Shown one piece after another: positions 26,329 to 36,035 of a stretch of DNA of 64,000 bases. Source of the DNA: Pseudophaeobacter arcticus DSM 23566 (GTDB lineage Bacteria; Pseudomonadota; Alphaproteobacteria; Rhodobacterales; Rhodobacteraceae); contig NZ_KI421507.1 of NCBI RefSeq assembly GCF_000473205.1, forward strand, positions 1,965,945-2,029,944, in the 5' to 3' direction. The stretch's first letter is position 1. Every line of letters starts with the position of its first letter. A program made the position numbers and the translations under genes. The notes beneath the pieces are model-generated. The model saw only the letters and a list, made by a program, of their open reading frames with translations. It did not search any database and was not told the origin of the DNA.

Positions 26329-26760
26329 GTTTCCTTGGTGCACCAGCCCTGCGCAGACGCAAGCCTCCCCTTATCAGGAGGCCGCGCATGTATCGGGGGG
26401 TGTCTTGTCAGGGCGATCTGGGACGGCGCACTACAGGAGATGGCCCTGGAACTTATGTCCGGTCCTCGTGCCTGTATGCTCTTCGCTCGCGCGCGCGTCA
26501 TCGCGTTTCTTCTCCGACAGGTCGGGAGGACCCGTTGCCTGCCTTGTTATTCCTCTTTGATTGATCAAAGAGGCGCTTAGCTGCTCCGTATGAATTCGGA
26601 GCCAATCGGTCTATCTCGCCTTTTCGGTTCATTCCGATGTCGGGTTGTTCCGATGTCGGATCACGCCAGTCAAAAGTGCGAGACAGCGAATCTCAAAATG
26701 GTGGGTCAATCGTTAGACCTCAGTCCATACCTTCACCATAAGACCAGCGCCGCGGCAATG
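26329..26760 (-). promoter_or_regulatory. Long structured leader/upstream region of rne
   Basis: More than 400 bases without a gene precede rne. They contain a perfect 10-bp palindrome (CCTCTTTGAT/ATCAAAGAGG, 26552-26573), 12-bp direct repeats TTCCGATGTCGG at 26632-26643 and 26648-26659, and several GC hairpin-forming blocks (GGGAGGACCCG near 26523). In enteric bacteria a long rne leader lets RNase E control its own mRNA; a similar role here is inference. The promoter was not located; AT-rich sequence near 26830-26850 is a candidate area. Confidence 0.5.
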
Positions 26761-26914
26761 ACAATGGACATTCGTCATTGCAGGCTGGCTGATGGGGCAA
26801 CAATGCAGGTAAAAAGCAAAATGATGAATGTTTAATTAAAAAATTAGGCGCCTCAGAGGCCAAACGGCTCCATCCCCAGGCCAAATCACTGGCGTTACAC
26901 CAAAAAGCAAACTT

Positions 26915-26942
26915 ACCCACAGGACACCCCGTGCCCCGTGGG
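26915..26942 (-). terminator. Weak hairpin after dctD
   Basis: CCCAC and GTGGG can pair across a 17-base loop on the minus strand, just after the dctD stop, with a T-rich stretch (GCTTTTT) about 10 bases later. Weak support. Confidence 0.3.
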
Positions 26943-26952
26943 CAAAAGTGCC

Positions 26953-28290
26953 TTATCCCAGATAGTCAGAGCGCTGCAGCGCGTATTTTGCCATCTTTTC
27001 GTTCAGCGTACGGCGCGGCAGGCAGAGTTCTTCCATCACGCTGGCAATGGATCCCTTGTGGCGGCGCATGGTGTTATCAATCAACATGCGCTCAAAGGCT
27101 TCGACATATTCCTTCAACGGCTTGCCTTCGGTGGTCATCACCGGCTGCATCTCTTCGTGATCGGACATCAACAAAGAGGCAATGGTGCCAGACCCGCGCC
27201 GCGCCTGCAGCACGGCACGCTCAGCCACATTGATCAGCTGACGCACGTTGCCCGGCCAGGGCGCCTGCAACAGTTGCGCAGCCTCCTGGGCCGAGACCTG
27301 CGGCGCGTCACAGCCGTATTCTTCGGCAAATTGTTCGCACAACCGGGTAAAGAGCGTCAGGATGTCCTCACCGCGCTGGCGCAGCGGTGGCACCATGATG
27401 CGCAGGGCGGCAAGGCGATAAAACAGATCCGGGCGCAGGGCATCTTCGCAGGTTTTACCCGCTTCCTGCAGGTTCGAGATCGCGATGATCCGCGTCTCCC
27501 CCGGCATGCCCTGCTCGTTGATGGCGCTCAAAAGCTTGGCCTGCAAGGTCTCGCTCAGCGCCTCGATCCCTTCGAGAACCAGCGTGCCGCCCCGTGCATC
27601 TTCCAGCGCGGGCAACAGGCTGTCTTCTGGCTGCATCGGGCCAAACAGGCGTTTGGACAAGGCCTCTTCTTCCAGCGCGGCGCAGGAGATCAGCACAAAT
27701 TTCTTTCCCGCACGACTGCCAACCGCATGCAACGCATGGGCGACAAGCGTCTTGCCAGTACCGGTTTCGCCGTCAATCAGCACGTGGCCGTCGGCCTGGC
27801 CCAGATCCAGGATATCCTCGCGCAGGCGCTCCATGACCGGGCTCATGCCGATGAGTTTCTTCATGATCTGACCGCCGTCGGACAGCTCCCGACGCAGGGC
27901 CCGGTTGTCCAGGGTCAGGCGGCGCGCACCGGTGGCACGCTTGGCCAGCTCTGACATGCGATCGGGATTGAACGGTTTCTCCAGGAAATCAAACGCCCCG
28001 ACCCGCATTGCTTCAACCGCCATGGGCACATCCCCATGACCGGTGATCATGATGACCGGCAAGCCGCTGTCGTTGCCCATCAGTTTTTTCAGGAACTGCA
28101 TCCCATCCATACCGGGCATCTTGATATCCGATATGACAATGCCGGGGTAATCCGCACCCAGCTCCTTTAGCGCCTCTTCGGCGCTGGCAAAGGTCTCGGT
28201 GTCATACCCCGAAAGCGCCAACCACTGGCTGATTGACTGGCGCATATCCTGCTCATCATCCACGATCGCAATTTTCATGGCCTGTGCCAT
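26953..28290 (-). CDS. dctD: DctD-like response regulator without the sigma-54 contact motif
   Basis: The 445-residue protein has a receiver domain (phosphoacceptor Asp55 in VISDIKMPGMDG, 1-125), an AAA+ domain (about 145-375) and a Fis-type helix-turn-helix (SIASVMEELCLPRRTLNEKM, about 415-440). Walker A is intact (GETGTGKT, 174-181). The GAFTGA loop, expected right after the conserved LFG (215-217), is absent, and the Walker B DE pair is changed (LVLEGIE where family members have LFLDEIE). It therefore probably cannot open sigma-54 promoters and may work with the housekeeping polymerase or as a repressor, as in Rhodobacter NtrC. It follows dctB by 32 bp and is part of the C4-dicarboxylate two-component pair. 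Confidence 0.85.
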   Translation of the reverse strand: MAQAMKIAIVDDEQDMRQSISQWLALSGYDTETFASAEEALKELGADYPGIVISDIKMPGMDGMQFLKKLMGNDSGLPVIMITGHGDVPMAVEAMRVGAFDFLEKPFNPDRMSELAKRATGARRLTLDNRALRRELSDGGQIMKKLIGMSPVMERLREDILDLGQADGHVLIDGETGTGKTLVAHALHAVGSRAGKKFVLISCAALEEEALSKRLFGPMQPEDSLLPALEDARGGTLVLEGIEALSETLQAKLLSAINEQGMPGETRIIAISNLQEAGKTCEDALRPDLFYRLAALRIMVPPLRQRGEDILTLFTRLCEQFAEEYGCDAPQVSAQEAAQLLQAPWPGNVRQLINVAERAVLQARRGSGTIASLLMSDHEEMQPVMTTEGKPLKEYVEAFERMLIDNTMRRHKGSIASVMEELCLPRRTLNEKMAKYALQRSDYLG

Positions 28291-28322
28291 AGGACACCCC
28301 TTCTTTGTTTTTTCACGGGCCG

Positions 28323-30095
28323 CTATTCCGCGGCCTCGATGCCGTCCACAAGGATCGGCAATTGCATCTCAAATACGGCGCCGCATTTTTGTCCGTTGCG
28401 CGCGGCGAGCCGTCCCCCTAGGTCGTTTACGATCCCAGAGGAGATGGCAAGCCCCAGCCCAACCCCGTCACCGGCCTGTTTGGTGGTGTAGAACGGATCA
28501 AACAGGCTACCAAAATCCTCAATCCCCACACCATTGTCACGCACCGACAAGGTCGCGGTCTCGCCCGCAGCCAACAGGATTTCAACCTCCGGCTCCTCTA
28601 CTGATTTGGTGGCATCCAGGGCATTGCGCAAGAGGTTGACCATCACCTGTTCCAACCGCATCCGATCCGCCATGACAAAAACCGGATCATCGGGCAGAAT
28701 ACGGGTGATCTTGACGTGCCGTTGCCGCAGCTGCGGTTCCATCATCGACAGGCTGGAGGCCAGCGCATCGCCAAGGTTTACAGGGCTGAACGCATCGCCA
28801 CCCTTGCGGGCATAGGATTTCAGCTGCCGGGTAATTGCCCCCATGCGCTCGATCAGATCATCAATGCGGCCAAAGGAGGCCAGCGCCTCTTCCGGTCGGT
28901 TGCGATTGAGCAAAAGCCGCGCGCCGGCGAGATAGGTTTTCATTGCCGCCAGAGGCTGGTTCAGCTCATGGCTGACGGCCGCAGACATCTCGCCCAGAGC
29001 CGCCAGTTTGGAACTCTGCGCCAGGCTTTGCTCTGCCACGGCGAGGGTCTTTTGCATCCGCTCACGCTCGGCAATTTCCCGCTGCAAGCGCGCATTCAAT
29101 ACGCGAAGCTCCGCCGACTCGCGCTGGAACAGCGCCATCCTGATCGCCGTCTTCCGGCTCAGCGCATAAAAGGCCAGCGCCAGCAGGATGGCGAATCCCA
29201 TGATCTCGAGCGCCAGCACGGCGTTTACCTTTTCGCGGATCGAGGCAAAGGTGGTGAAAGAAGTCATCCGCCAGCCCTGAAACGGCACCCGGTTTTCCAG
29301 CCGCATCACCGCTTCACCCTGCAAATAGGCATCCGGTGGCAGGGTGCTCCAGTCCGCCGTTGCCCGGATGGCGCGCTGGATGGCACTTTCGGGCGTTTGC
29401 AGGACCAGCGCCTCATGTTCTTTCAGGCCCCGCCAGCGTGCCTCGGTGGCGAGCACAATATTGCCCCGGCTGTCGGTGACCATCACCGCATCCGAAACCC
29501 CGGCCCAGGCCCGCTCAAACTTGCGCAGGTCGACCTCGATGACGATGACCCCCAGCAGCCCCGAGGTATCGACCATGCGGCGCGAATAGGTAAAACGGTA
29601 GCCGCCCACCTCGCGTTTGATCACCGAAAACACTGTGGATCTGGCGCGGGCCGCATCAACAAAATAGGCCTCATTACGATGATTTTCGCCCAGGCGATTG
29701 CGATTGGTCGCCGCAACCGTGCGCCCATCGTTGGCCATCAGCATGATCGAATTTGCGCCGATCTCATCAATGAAGGACAACAACCGCTGCGTCGACAGCG
29801 AGAAATCCTGGCTTTGCAATGCCGAAATCAGCGTCTGATCGCGCGCCAGAAGCTGCGGCACAATAGCATGGCGGCGCAGCTCGCTGACCAGGTTACCAGA
29901 ATACAGCGCCAGCCGCAGCTCGCCGCGATTGCGGGTGCTATTGGTAAAGCGATGGGTCAATTGCTGGTTTGTCACCCAGACGGTAACAGCCGCAACGCCC
30001 ATGAACAGCAAAAGCGCCAGACGCGCGCCCCAGGGAATGGTGCGCGACCCGGTTTCACGTGCTGGAATGTGTTTGGAACTCTGCGGCGCATTCAT
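28323..30095 (-). CDS. dctB: C4-dicarboxylate sensor histidine kinase
   Basis: The 590-residue membrane kinase has a first membrane helix (24-43), a periplasmic double-PDC/Cache sensor (about 44-288, with FSVIKREVGGYRFTYSRR as the ligand-contact region), and a second helix (291-313). A coiled coil (about 325-360), the H box SHELNQPLAAMKTY (His376), and N, G1 and G2 boxes (NLLRNALDA, DNGVGI, GLGLAI) complete it. It fits DctB, which senses succinate, fumarate or malate in the periplasm. It is transcribed with dctD. No dctP/dctQ/dctM transporter is in the window. Confidence 0.9.
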   Translation of the reverse strand: MNAPQSSKHIPARETGSRTIPWGARLALLLFMGVAAVTVWVTNQQLTHRFTNSTRNRGELRLALYSGNLVSELRRHAIVPQLLARDQTLISALQSQDFSLSTQRLLSFIDEIGANSIMLMANDGRTVAATNRNRLGENHRNEAYFVDAARARSTVFSVIKREVGGYRFTYSRRMVDTSGLLGVIVIEVDLRKFERAWAGVSDAVMVTDSRGNIVLATEARWRGLKEHEALVLQTPESAIQRAIRATADWSTLPPDAYLQGEAVMRLENRVPFQGWRMTSFTTFASIREKVNAVLALEIMGFAILLALAFYALSRKTAIRMALFQRESAELRVLNARLQREIAERERMQKTLAVAEQSLAQSSKLAALGEMSAAVSHELNQPLAAMKTYLAGARLLLNRNRPEEALASFGRIDDLIERMGAITRQLKSYARKGGDAFSPVNLGDALASSLSMMEPQLRQRHVKITRILPDDPVFVMADRMRLEQVMVNLLRNALDATKSVEEPEVEILLAAGETATLSVRDNGVGIEDFGSLFDPFYTTKQAGDGVGLGLAISSGIVNDLGGRLAARNGQKCGAVFEMQLPILVDGIEAAE

Positions 30096-30131
30096 AGGGC
30101 AATCCTATTCCTGACGCCGCAGGAGCTCAAG

Positions 30132-30800
30132 TCACGCAGCCGCGACGATACCAGCCAATGCGCGAAAGACTGCCGTTCCATCGGTGCCACCGTGACCCTC
30201 GTCAGCGGCGCGTTCCGGGTGGGGCATCATGCCGAGCACACGACGGTTTTCCGACAGGATACCGGCAATATCATCCACCGACCCATTGGGGTTCTGCGCA
30301 TAGGTAAAGGCGATGCGGTCCTGATCCTTCAGCGCCGCAAGGGTTTCGGCATCGGCAAAGTAGTTGCCATCGTGATGTGCAATCGGAATGCCAATCACAT
30401 CGCCCTTGGCATAGCCTTGGGTAAAGACACTCTGCTCGGTCGCCACCTGCAAATCCACGGTGCGGCAGATGTATTTCAACCCGGCATTGCGCAGCAGTGC
30501 CCCCGGCAATACGCCGGTCTCAGTAAGGATCTGGAAGCCGTTGCAAACCCCCATGGCATAACCACCACGGTTGGCATGTTCGACAACCGCCTGACAGATG
30601 GGCGACTGGGCCGCGATGGCGCCACAGCGCAGGTAATCCCCATAGGAAAACCCACCGGGAACACCCACGATATCAACACCCTCGGGCAGCACGCTATCCT
30701 TGTGCCAGACCATGGAGACATCAAAACCGGCCTGTTCAAAGGCAACCGCAAGATCGCGGTCGCAATTGGATCCGGGAAATACGACGACGGCTGCTTTCAT
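30132..30800 (-). CDS. purQ: Phosphoribosylformylglycinamidine synthase, glutaminase subunit
   Basis: The 222-residue class I glutamine amidotransferase supplies ammonia to PurL in purine synthesis. The catalytic Cys86 is in GVCNGFQ, and the His/Glu pair in MPHPERA near the C-terminus. [13 protein letters not shown] is typical. It starts on the last base of the purS stop (TGATG), so it is coupled to purS. purL is not nearby. Confidence 0.96.
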   Translation of the reverse strand: MKAAVVVFPGSNCDRDLAVAFEQAGFDVSMVWHKDSVLPEGVDIVGVPGGFSYGDYLRCGAIAAQSPICQAVVEHANRGGYAMGVCNGFQILTETGVLPGALLRNAGLKYICRTVDLQVATEQSVFTQGYAKGDVIGIPIAHHDGNYFADAETLAALKDQDRIAFTYAQNPNGSVDDIAGILSENRRVLGMMPHPERAADEGHGGTDGTAVFRALAGIVAAA

Positions 30801-31030
30801 CACTTCATCTCGATGCTGTAGGATTCGATCACAGTATTGGCGAGCAGCTTTTCGCACATCTCGGTGACATCAGCCTCGGTGGCGCCTGCGGTGAGATCAA
30901 GATCAATCACCTTGCCCTGCCGTACGCCTTCGACCTTGTCAAAGCCCAGAGCCCCAAGCGCGTGGCGCACGGCCTCACCCTGTGGATCCAGAACCCCGTT
31001 CTTCAGCATAACATGCACCCGTGCCTTCAT
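30800..31030 (-). CDS. purS: PurS subunit of FGAM synthase
   Basis: The 76-residue protein matches PurS ([20 protein letters not shown] at the start, [12 protein letters not shown] near the end). It joins PurQ and small-type PurL in one complex. The TGATG junction with purQ and the position downstream of purC give a purC-purS-purQ order. Confidence 0.96.
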   Translation of the reverse strand: MKARVHVMLKNGVLDPQGEAVRHALGALGFDKVEGVRQGKVIDLDLTAGATEADVTEMCEKLLANTVIESYSIEMK

Positions 31031-31140
31031 CGTGTCGTTCCTCAGCTTCGATGGGAGCCGACCCCTGGTCGCGCCCTTTGCAGAAAAGTAGAACCCACCC
31101 CCGACCTATTGGCGGGAGTGGGGAAATGTGCCTCACCAGA

Positions 31141-31902
31141 TCAGTTCACCAGCGTTGGCTTGCTAGGGGCTGGCGGGTTGTTCGGCATCACCCCCAGGCG
31201 ACGCGCCACTTCGCTATAGGCATCCGTCAGGCTGCCCAGATCGCGCCGGAACACGTCTTTGTCCAGCTTCTGGCCGGTCTCGATATCCCACAGGCGGCAG
31301 CTGTCGGGGCTGATCTCATCGGCCACCACCAGGCGCTGGAAATCACCGTCATAGACGCGGCCAATCTCGATTTTGAAATCCACCAGACGAATACCCACGG
31401 CCAGCATCACCCCGGACATAAAGTCATTCACCCGCAGTGCCAGGCTGAGAATATCATCCATGTCCTGCTGACTGGCCCAGCCAAAGGCCGCGATATGCTC
31501 TTCGGTCACCAGAGGATCACCCAGGGCATCGTCCTTGTAGCAATATTCCACAATGGGACGCGGCAGTTGTGTGCCTTCGTCAATGCCCAGTCGTTTGGAC
31601 ATCGAACCCGCCGCATAGTTGCGCACGATCACTTCCAGCGGAATGATCTCGCAGGAGCGCACCAGCTGTTCGCGCATGTTCAACCGTTTCAGGAAATGCG
31701 TTGGCACACCAATCTGGCCCAACCCCTTCATGAAGTATTCGCTCAGCAGGTTGTTGAGCACACCCTTGCCTTCGATCACGTCTTTCTTTTCGGCGTTGAA
31801 AGCAGTGGCATCATCCTTGAAATACTGCACGATGGTGCCCGGTTCCGGACCTTCATACAGTGTTTTGGCTTTGCCTTCGTAGATCTTCTTGCGACGTGCC
31901 AT
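31141..31902 (-). CDS. purC: SAICAR synthetase
   Basis: The 253-residue enzyme joins CAIR and aspartate in purine synthesis. Family motifs include [15 protein letters not shown] at the N-terminus, [14 protein letters not shown] and DFKIEIGR. The ATG at 31902 follows AGGCTCCT; a longer frame to 32049 has no similarity. It precedes purS by 110 bp and may share its transcript. Confidence 0.96.
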   Translation of the reverse strand: MARRKKIYEGKAKTLYEGPEPGTIVQYFKDDATAFNAEKKDVIEGKGVLNNLLSEYFMKGLGQIGVPTHFLKRLNMREQLVRSCEIIPLEVIVRNYAAGSMSKRLGIDEGTQLPRPIVEYCYKDDALGDPLVTEEHIAAFGWASQQDMDDILSLALRVNDFMSGVMLAVGIRLVDFKIEIGRVYDGDFQRLVVADEISPDSCRLWDIETGQKLDKDVFRRDLGSLTDAYSEVARRLGVMPNNPPAPSKPTLVN

Positions 31903-32317
31903 GAGGAGCCTTTCGAGGTAAAGGCCAGGAATCCCGGCCCGGTTTCTTGCCGTTCTCATAGGGCAAGGGGTGAAATGCTGCAAGTATACTGGCGCGCCCC
32001 AGACAAATAGAACTGGTTTTGGAGAGATTGTCGCAGACAATCGCGCCACAACGGCCTGATCCGCGCCGCATTCCGCCGATGCATGCCCTCCCGGTCTCCC
32101 CCAGTCTCTCCCGGTCTCCCCTGCCCCTTCGCAGCTGCCTGCCCCTTTGCAAGCTCCATATGTGCGCCCCCGTAGTCAACCAAGACACACAGGCAACTGA
32201 AATCTGACGGGGAAAGCCAGGCCGGTAGAATTTGACCGCTATATTGTCGCTATCTCTGGTCCCGGACCAAATACGCCCCATATTGGATGGGAGACAACGC
32301 ATCATGGAGGACGACAC
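31903..32317. other. Divergent intergenic region, purC / zeta inhibitor
   Basis: No gene is recognised in these 415 bases. CTCCCGGTCTCCCC occurs twice, 20 bp apart (32088-32101 and 32108-32121), in a pyrimidine-rich stretch. The two divergent promoters must lie here; none is obvious. Confidence 0.4.
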
Positions 32318-32644
32318 ATGACCACATTTGATGACCGCGTACAGGCCTTTGAGGCAAAATTTGCGCAGGACCTTGAACTTCGGTTTCAAGCCCGGGCGCG
32401 CTGCAATAAGCTGCTGGGACTTTGGGCTGCAAAAATCCTGGGCCTGGACGACGAAAAGGCACAAGGCTACGCGACAGAGGTTGTCACCGCCGATCTGGAA
32501 CACCCCGGTCATGACGACGTGGTGAACAAGATCGCCGCTGACATGGTGGCCCATGAGCAATACCAAATCACCACAGAAGATATCAAAAAGCAGATGGCCG
32601 AGTTCCTGGCCCAGGCCAGCAAAGACCTGCTGGGAGCCCGCTGA
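32318..32644 (+). CDS. F1F0-ATPase zeta-type inhibitor subunit (DUF1476)
   Basis: The 108-residue, fully helical protein matches DUF1476 (MTTFDDRVQAFEAKFAQDLE, RARCNKLLGLWAAKILGL). In Paracoccus this zeta subunit blocks ATP hydrolysis by F1 through its N-terminal helix, whose start (TTFDDRVQAFEAKF) is conserved here. It is found only in alphaproteobacteria. GGAGGACGAC precedes the ATG. Confidence 0.9.
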   Translation: MTTFDDRVQAFEAKFAQDLELRFQARARCNKLLGLWAAKILGLDDEKAQGYATEVVTADLEHPGHDDVVNKIAADMVAHEQYQITTEDIKKQMAEFLAQASKDLLGAR

Positions 32645-32876
32645 TCCGCAATTGCAGGACCGCTGAACGACGCCTTGCCGCGCCTGCGGGTCATCGCGTT
32701 GGCGGCGGCAACTGAGGATCTGATGGCCAGCGCAGCCTGTCCACGACACGCGCAGCAAATGTGGCACCCGAGTTTGCAAATCTATTGTCGCCGGGCAAAG
32801 CGCAGTTAACGTCACAAAAACCTGAGCTTGCTAAATTGGCCTTTCTGCCCCTTCCGGGCATCGCAGAAAGACCAAA

Positions 32877-34850
32877 ATGCAGAGCCTCAAACTCCCCTCG
32901 GCAGGACAGCCTCTTCACGTCCTCCGCCTGACAGCGCCCTTTGTTATGGCTGGCCTCTGCCTTTGGGCCATTTTCACCCGTATTGAGCTCCCCTCCCTTT
33001 CGGATCTTGGCGGGCTGCTTGGCGGATTGCGGCTGTGGCAATGGCTGGCGGCCTGTGGCGCAACCGGAATCAGTTTCTGGGCCCTGGGACGCTATGACTC
33101 CGTGGGCCACCGTCACCTGCAAACCGGCCTGGATGGGCCACAGGCGCGTCACGCCGGAATGGCTGCAATCGCCTTTTCGCAATTGGTCGGCTTTGGATTG
33201 CTGACCGGGGCTTACGCCCGTTGGCGAATGGTGCCGGGATTGACCGTCATGCAGGCAGCACAGCTGACCGGCCTGGTTGGCGTGACATTCCTGGCAGCAT
33301 TGGCCGTGATTTGCGGCATTGCCATGGTTCTGTTTCCGGTCTTTGCCTGGTTCAGGCCCATCGGCGCCCTGCTACTCGCCGTCGCCGGTGCCGCCAGTCT
33401 CCTCAGCTTTGTGGCGCCCCGGCTGAACATCGGGTCATTGTCGTTGCGCTGGCCCTCCCTGGCGGCCATGGCGGCACTGTCGGTCTGGGCGCTTATTGAT
33501 GTCATGGCCGCAGGCACCGCGCTTTGGATCCTATTGCCCAGCTCGCTTGATATCTCTTGGACCACCCTGCTGGTGGTCTACGCCATCGCCTTGGGAGCCG
33601 CGATTTTGTCCTCTGCCCCCGGCGGCACAGGCCCCTTGGAACTGATGGTCTTTAGCCTTCTTCCCGCCCATGACAGCGCCGGCCTGCTCGCTGCGCTGCT
33701 GGCCTTCCGGCTTGTCTACTACGCCCTGCCTGCAGCAATCGCCTGTATGATGATGCTTGCACCCGAGCGGCTCAAAACCATCCGAGCGCCTGTTACCGAC
33801 CCCGATCTATTGGGCGCGCAGCACCGCTCAGCAGAGACCCTGCCCCACCAACGGCTTCGGGCAGAGACTGGCGTTATTCGTCAAAATGGCGGCCATGTTC
33901 AGGCCTTTGGGTTTAACCAACTGGCCTTGCTGGACAGTCCACAGATCTCTGTGGCGCTGTTTGATCCGGTAATTGGCAGCTTCAAAGAGACCCTCACGCC
34001 TTTGCAGCGATATGCCCGTCAACGCAATGCCGCGCCCTGCTATTACAAATGTTCAGCCCGCAACGCCCTGGCGGCCCGTCAGGCCGGTTGGACGGTCTTG
34101 CGGATCGCCTCCGAAGCCGTTGTCTCACCTATAAGTTTCAGCGAATCCGGATCCAACCATCGCCAATTGCGGCGCAAGCTGCGCCATGCGGAAAAGGCCG
34201 GAATCAGCGTCCGCCCGGCACCACCCAACCTGCCACTGGCGCAGATGGCGGCGCTTGATCTGGCCTGGCAAAACCGCCACGGCAATGCCCACGGCACCAC
34301 CATGGGCCGGTTCGAGGCCAATTACCTGGCAACACAGCGTGTCTTTCTCGCCTGGCAACAAGAGCGTATTATCGGTTTTGTCAGCCTGCATGTTGCCAAA
34401 ACAGAATGGTGCCTCGACCTCATTCGCATCTGCCCCAATGCCCCCGATGGCACCGGCCATATCCTGCTGCGTGCCGCCATAGCCGCCGCCAAGGAGGACG
34501 AGATCCCGCGCTTGTCGCTGGCTGCCGTTCCCGATCATCGCTACGCAGCCCGGATGGATCAAGGCCTGCGCCGGTTCAAAGCCTGCTTTGCGCCAGACTG
34601 GCAGCCCAGGTACATGGCTTGCCCCACTTGGGGCGATATGGTGATCGCCGGCTTCGAGCTCTTCCGCCTGATCCACCACCCCGATCCGGTGCAACCCACC
34701 AGCCTGACGCAGTTTGATGCGCTGCGCTCCGGCCATGGCGCTGACCATGGCGCTGACCAGGACGCCGAGACAGCAGAGTGGCATCGTCCGAGACCGGTTG
34801 CAGGGGGCATGCAGTCAGGATCAGCGCATTCCGCCGCGCGTGCCTCATAA
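32877..34850 (+). CDS. MprF-like phosphatidylglycerol aminoacyltransferase
   Basis: The 657-residue protein has an N-terminal flippase-like region of about eight membrane helices (1-300, UPF0104/LPG-synthase type) and a cytoplasmic C-terminal DUF2156 GNAT-like domain (about 330-620; HRQLRRKLRHAEKAGISV, DLAWQNRHGNAHGTTMGRFE). This architecture adds lysine, alanine or ornithine to membrane phosphatidylglycerol, lowering negative surface charge. A part of the synthase domain (HVQAFGFNQLALLDSPQISV) and the sequence ARNALAARQAGWTVLRI are typical. The transferred amino acid cannot be told from sequence. The tail after about 625 is low complexity. Confidence 0.82.
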   Translation: MQSLKLPSAGQPLHVLRLTAPFVMAGLCLWAIFTRIELPSLSDLGGLLGGLRLWQWLAACGATGISFWALGRYDSVGHRHLQTGLDGPQARHAGMAAIAFSQLVGFGLLTGAYARWRMVPGLTVMQAAQLTGLVGVTFLAALAVICGIAMVLFPVFAWFRPIGALLLAVAGAASLLSFVAPRLNIGSLSLRWPSLAAMAALSVWALIDVMAAGTALWILLPSSLDISWTTLLVVYAIALGAAILSSAPGGTGPLELMVFSLLPAHDSAGLLAALLAFRLVYYALPAAIACMMMLAPERLKTIRAPVTDPDLLGAQHRSAETLPHQRLRAETGVIRQNGGHVQAFGFNQLALLDSPQISVALFDPVIGSFKETLTPLQRYARQRNAAPCYYKCSARNALAARQAGWTVLRIASEAVVSPISFSESGSNHRQLRRKLRHAEKAGISVRPAPPNLPLAQMAALDLAWQNRHGNAHGTTMGRFEANYLATQRVFLAWQQERIIGFVSLHVAKTEWCLDLIRICPNAPDGTGHILLRAAIAAAKEDEIPRLSLAAVPDHRYAARMDQGLRRFKACFAPDWQPRYMACPTWGDMVIAGFELFRLIHHPDPVQPTSLTQFDALRSGHGADHGADQDAETAEWHRPRPVAGGMQSGSAHSAARAS

Positions 34851-35009
34851 TCAAGTTGAAAATTATGCATTTGCGCTCTCCACGTTCACATGACACAGCA
34901 GGCGGGACACCTGGCGACCCGTGGTTTCTGAAGTTCACCTGCGACCGATAAAGCAACCAACAGACCAAAGACCTGCCCACATTTGCCTTTCCTTTGACAG
35001 GACATACCG

Positions 35010-36035
35010 ATGACCAATTTCTTTGCCGAGTTCCTTGCGGAAAAAGACGTCCTTCTGGCCGATGGCGCCACAGGCACCAACCTCTTTAACATGGGGTTGC
35101 AGTCCGGAGATGCCCCCGAGCTGTGGAACACGGATGAGCCCAAAAAGATCATGGCCCTGTATCAAGGCGCAGTGGATGCCGGCAGTGACTTGTTTTTGAC
35201 CAACAGCTTTGGCGGTACCGCCGCGCGCTTGAAACTGCATGATGCCCAGGGACGGGTGCGTGAGCTCAACCGTACCGCTGCGGAACTGGGTCGCGAAGTT
35301 GCCGATAAGGCCAATCGCAAGATCGCCGTTGCCGGCTCGGTTGGCCCCACCGGTGAAATCATGCTGCCCGTGGGTGAGCTGAGCCACGAACTGGCTGTCG
35401 AAATGTTCCATGAACAGGCCGAAGCCCTGAAAGAGGGCGGTGTTGACGTGCTCTGGGTGGAGACCATTTCCGCCCCCGAAGAATTTCGCGCCGCCGCCGA
35501 GGCCTTTGCGCTGGCAGGTATGCCCTGGTGTGGCACCATGAGCTTTGACACCGCCGGGCGCACCATGATGGGCGTCACCTCTGCGGATCTGGCGCAGCTG
35601 GTTGAGGATCTGCCCAATCCACCGCTGGCCTTTGGCGCCAACTGCGGCACCGGCTCATCGGATATCCTGCGCACCGTGCTGGGCTTTGCCGCACAGGGAA
35701 CCGAACGGCCGATCATTTCCAAAGGCAATGCCGGCATTCCAAAATATGTTGATGGGCACATTCACTATGATGGCACCCCAGAACTGATGGGCGAATATGC
35801 CGTTATGGCGCGGGACTCCGGTGCCAAGATCATCGGCGGCTGCTGTGGCACCATGCCAGAACATCTGCGCAGCATGCGCGAGGCCCTGGACACCCGCCCC
35901 CGCGGTGAGCGCCCAAGCCTGGAGCAAATTGTCGAGGTGCTTGGCCCCTTCACATCCGCCAGTGATGGCACCGGCGAAGAGGAAAAGGCCGCCAGCGAAC
36001 GCCGCTCCCGCCGCGGAAGCCGTCGTCGCGGCTAA
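35010..36035 (+). CDS. bmt: Homocysteine S-methyltransferase (BHMT/MetH-N type)
   Basis: The 341-residue TIM-barrel enzyme carries the three zinc cysteines, Cys212 in FGANCGTGS and Cys278/Cys279 in GGCCGT, plus LLADGATGTNLF near the N-terminus. It transfers a methyl group to homocysteine to make methionine. It is annotated as betaine-homocysteine methyltransferase in relatives, but it is also the size and type of the homocysteine half of a split B12-dependent methionine synthase. The corrinoid protein and DUF1638 gene 3 kb downstream point to the latter. The Arg/Ser-rich C-terminal tail (about 320-341) is unusual. Confidence 0.88.
   Translation: MTNFFAEFLAEKDVLLADGATGTNLFNMGLQSGDAPELWNTDEPKKIMALYQGAVDAGSDLFLTNSFGGTAARLKLHDAQGRVRELNRTAAELGREVADKANRKIAVAGSVGPTGEIMLPVGELSHELAVEMFHEQAEALKEGGVDVLWVETISAPEEFRAAAEAFALAGMPWCGTMSFDTAGRTMMGVTSADLAQLVEDLPNPPLAFGANCGTGSSDILRTVLGFAAQGTERPIISKGNAGIPKYVDGHIHYDGTPELMGEYAVMARDSGAKIIGGCCGTMPEHLRSMREALDTRPRGERPSLEQIVEVLGPFTSASDGTGEEEKAASERRSRRGSRRRG

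Noticed and set aside
28716..30821. 701-codon plus-strand frame antisense to dctB and purQ
   Set aside because: No domain, no ribosome site; mirrors high-GC codon bias of the real genes on the other strand.
34851..35009. SAM or SAH riboswitch upstream of bmt
   Set aside because: Looked for SAM-II, SAM/SAH and SAH riboswitch core motifs; none recognised by eye.
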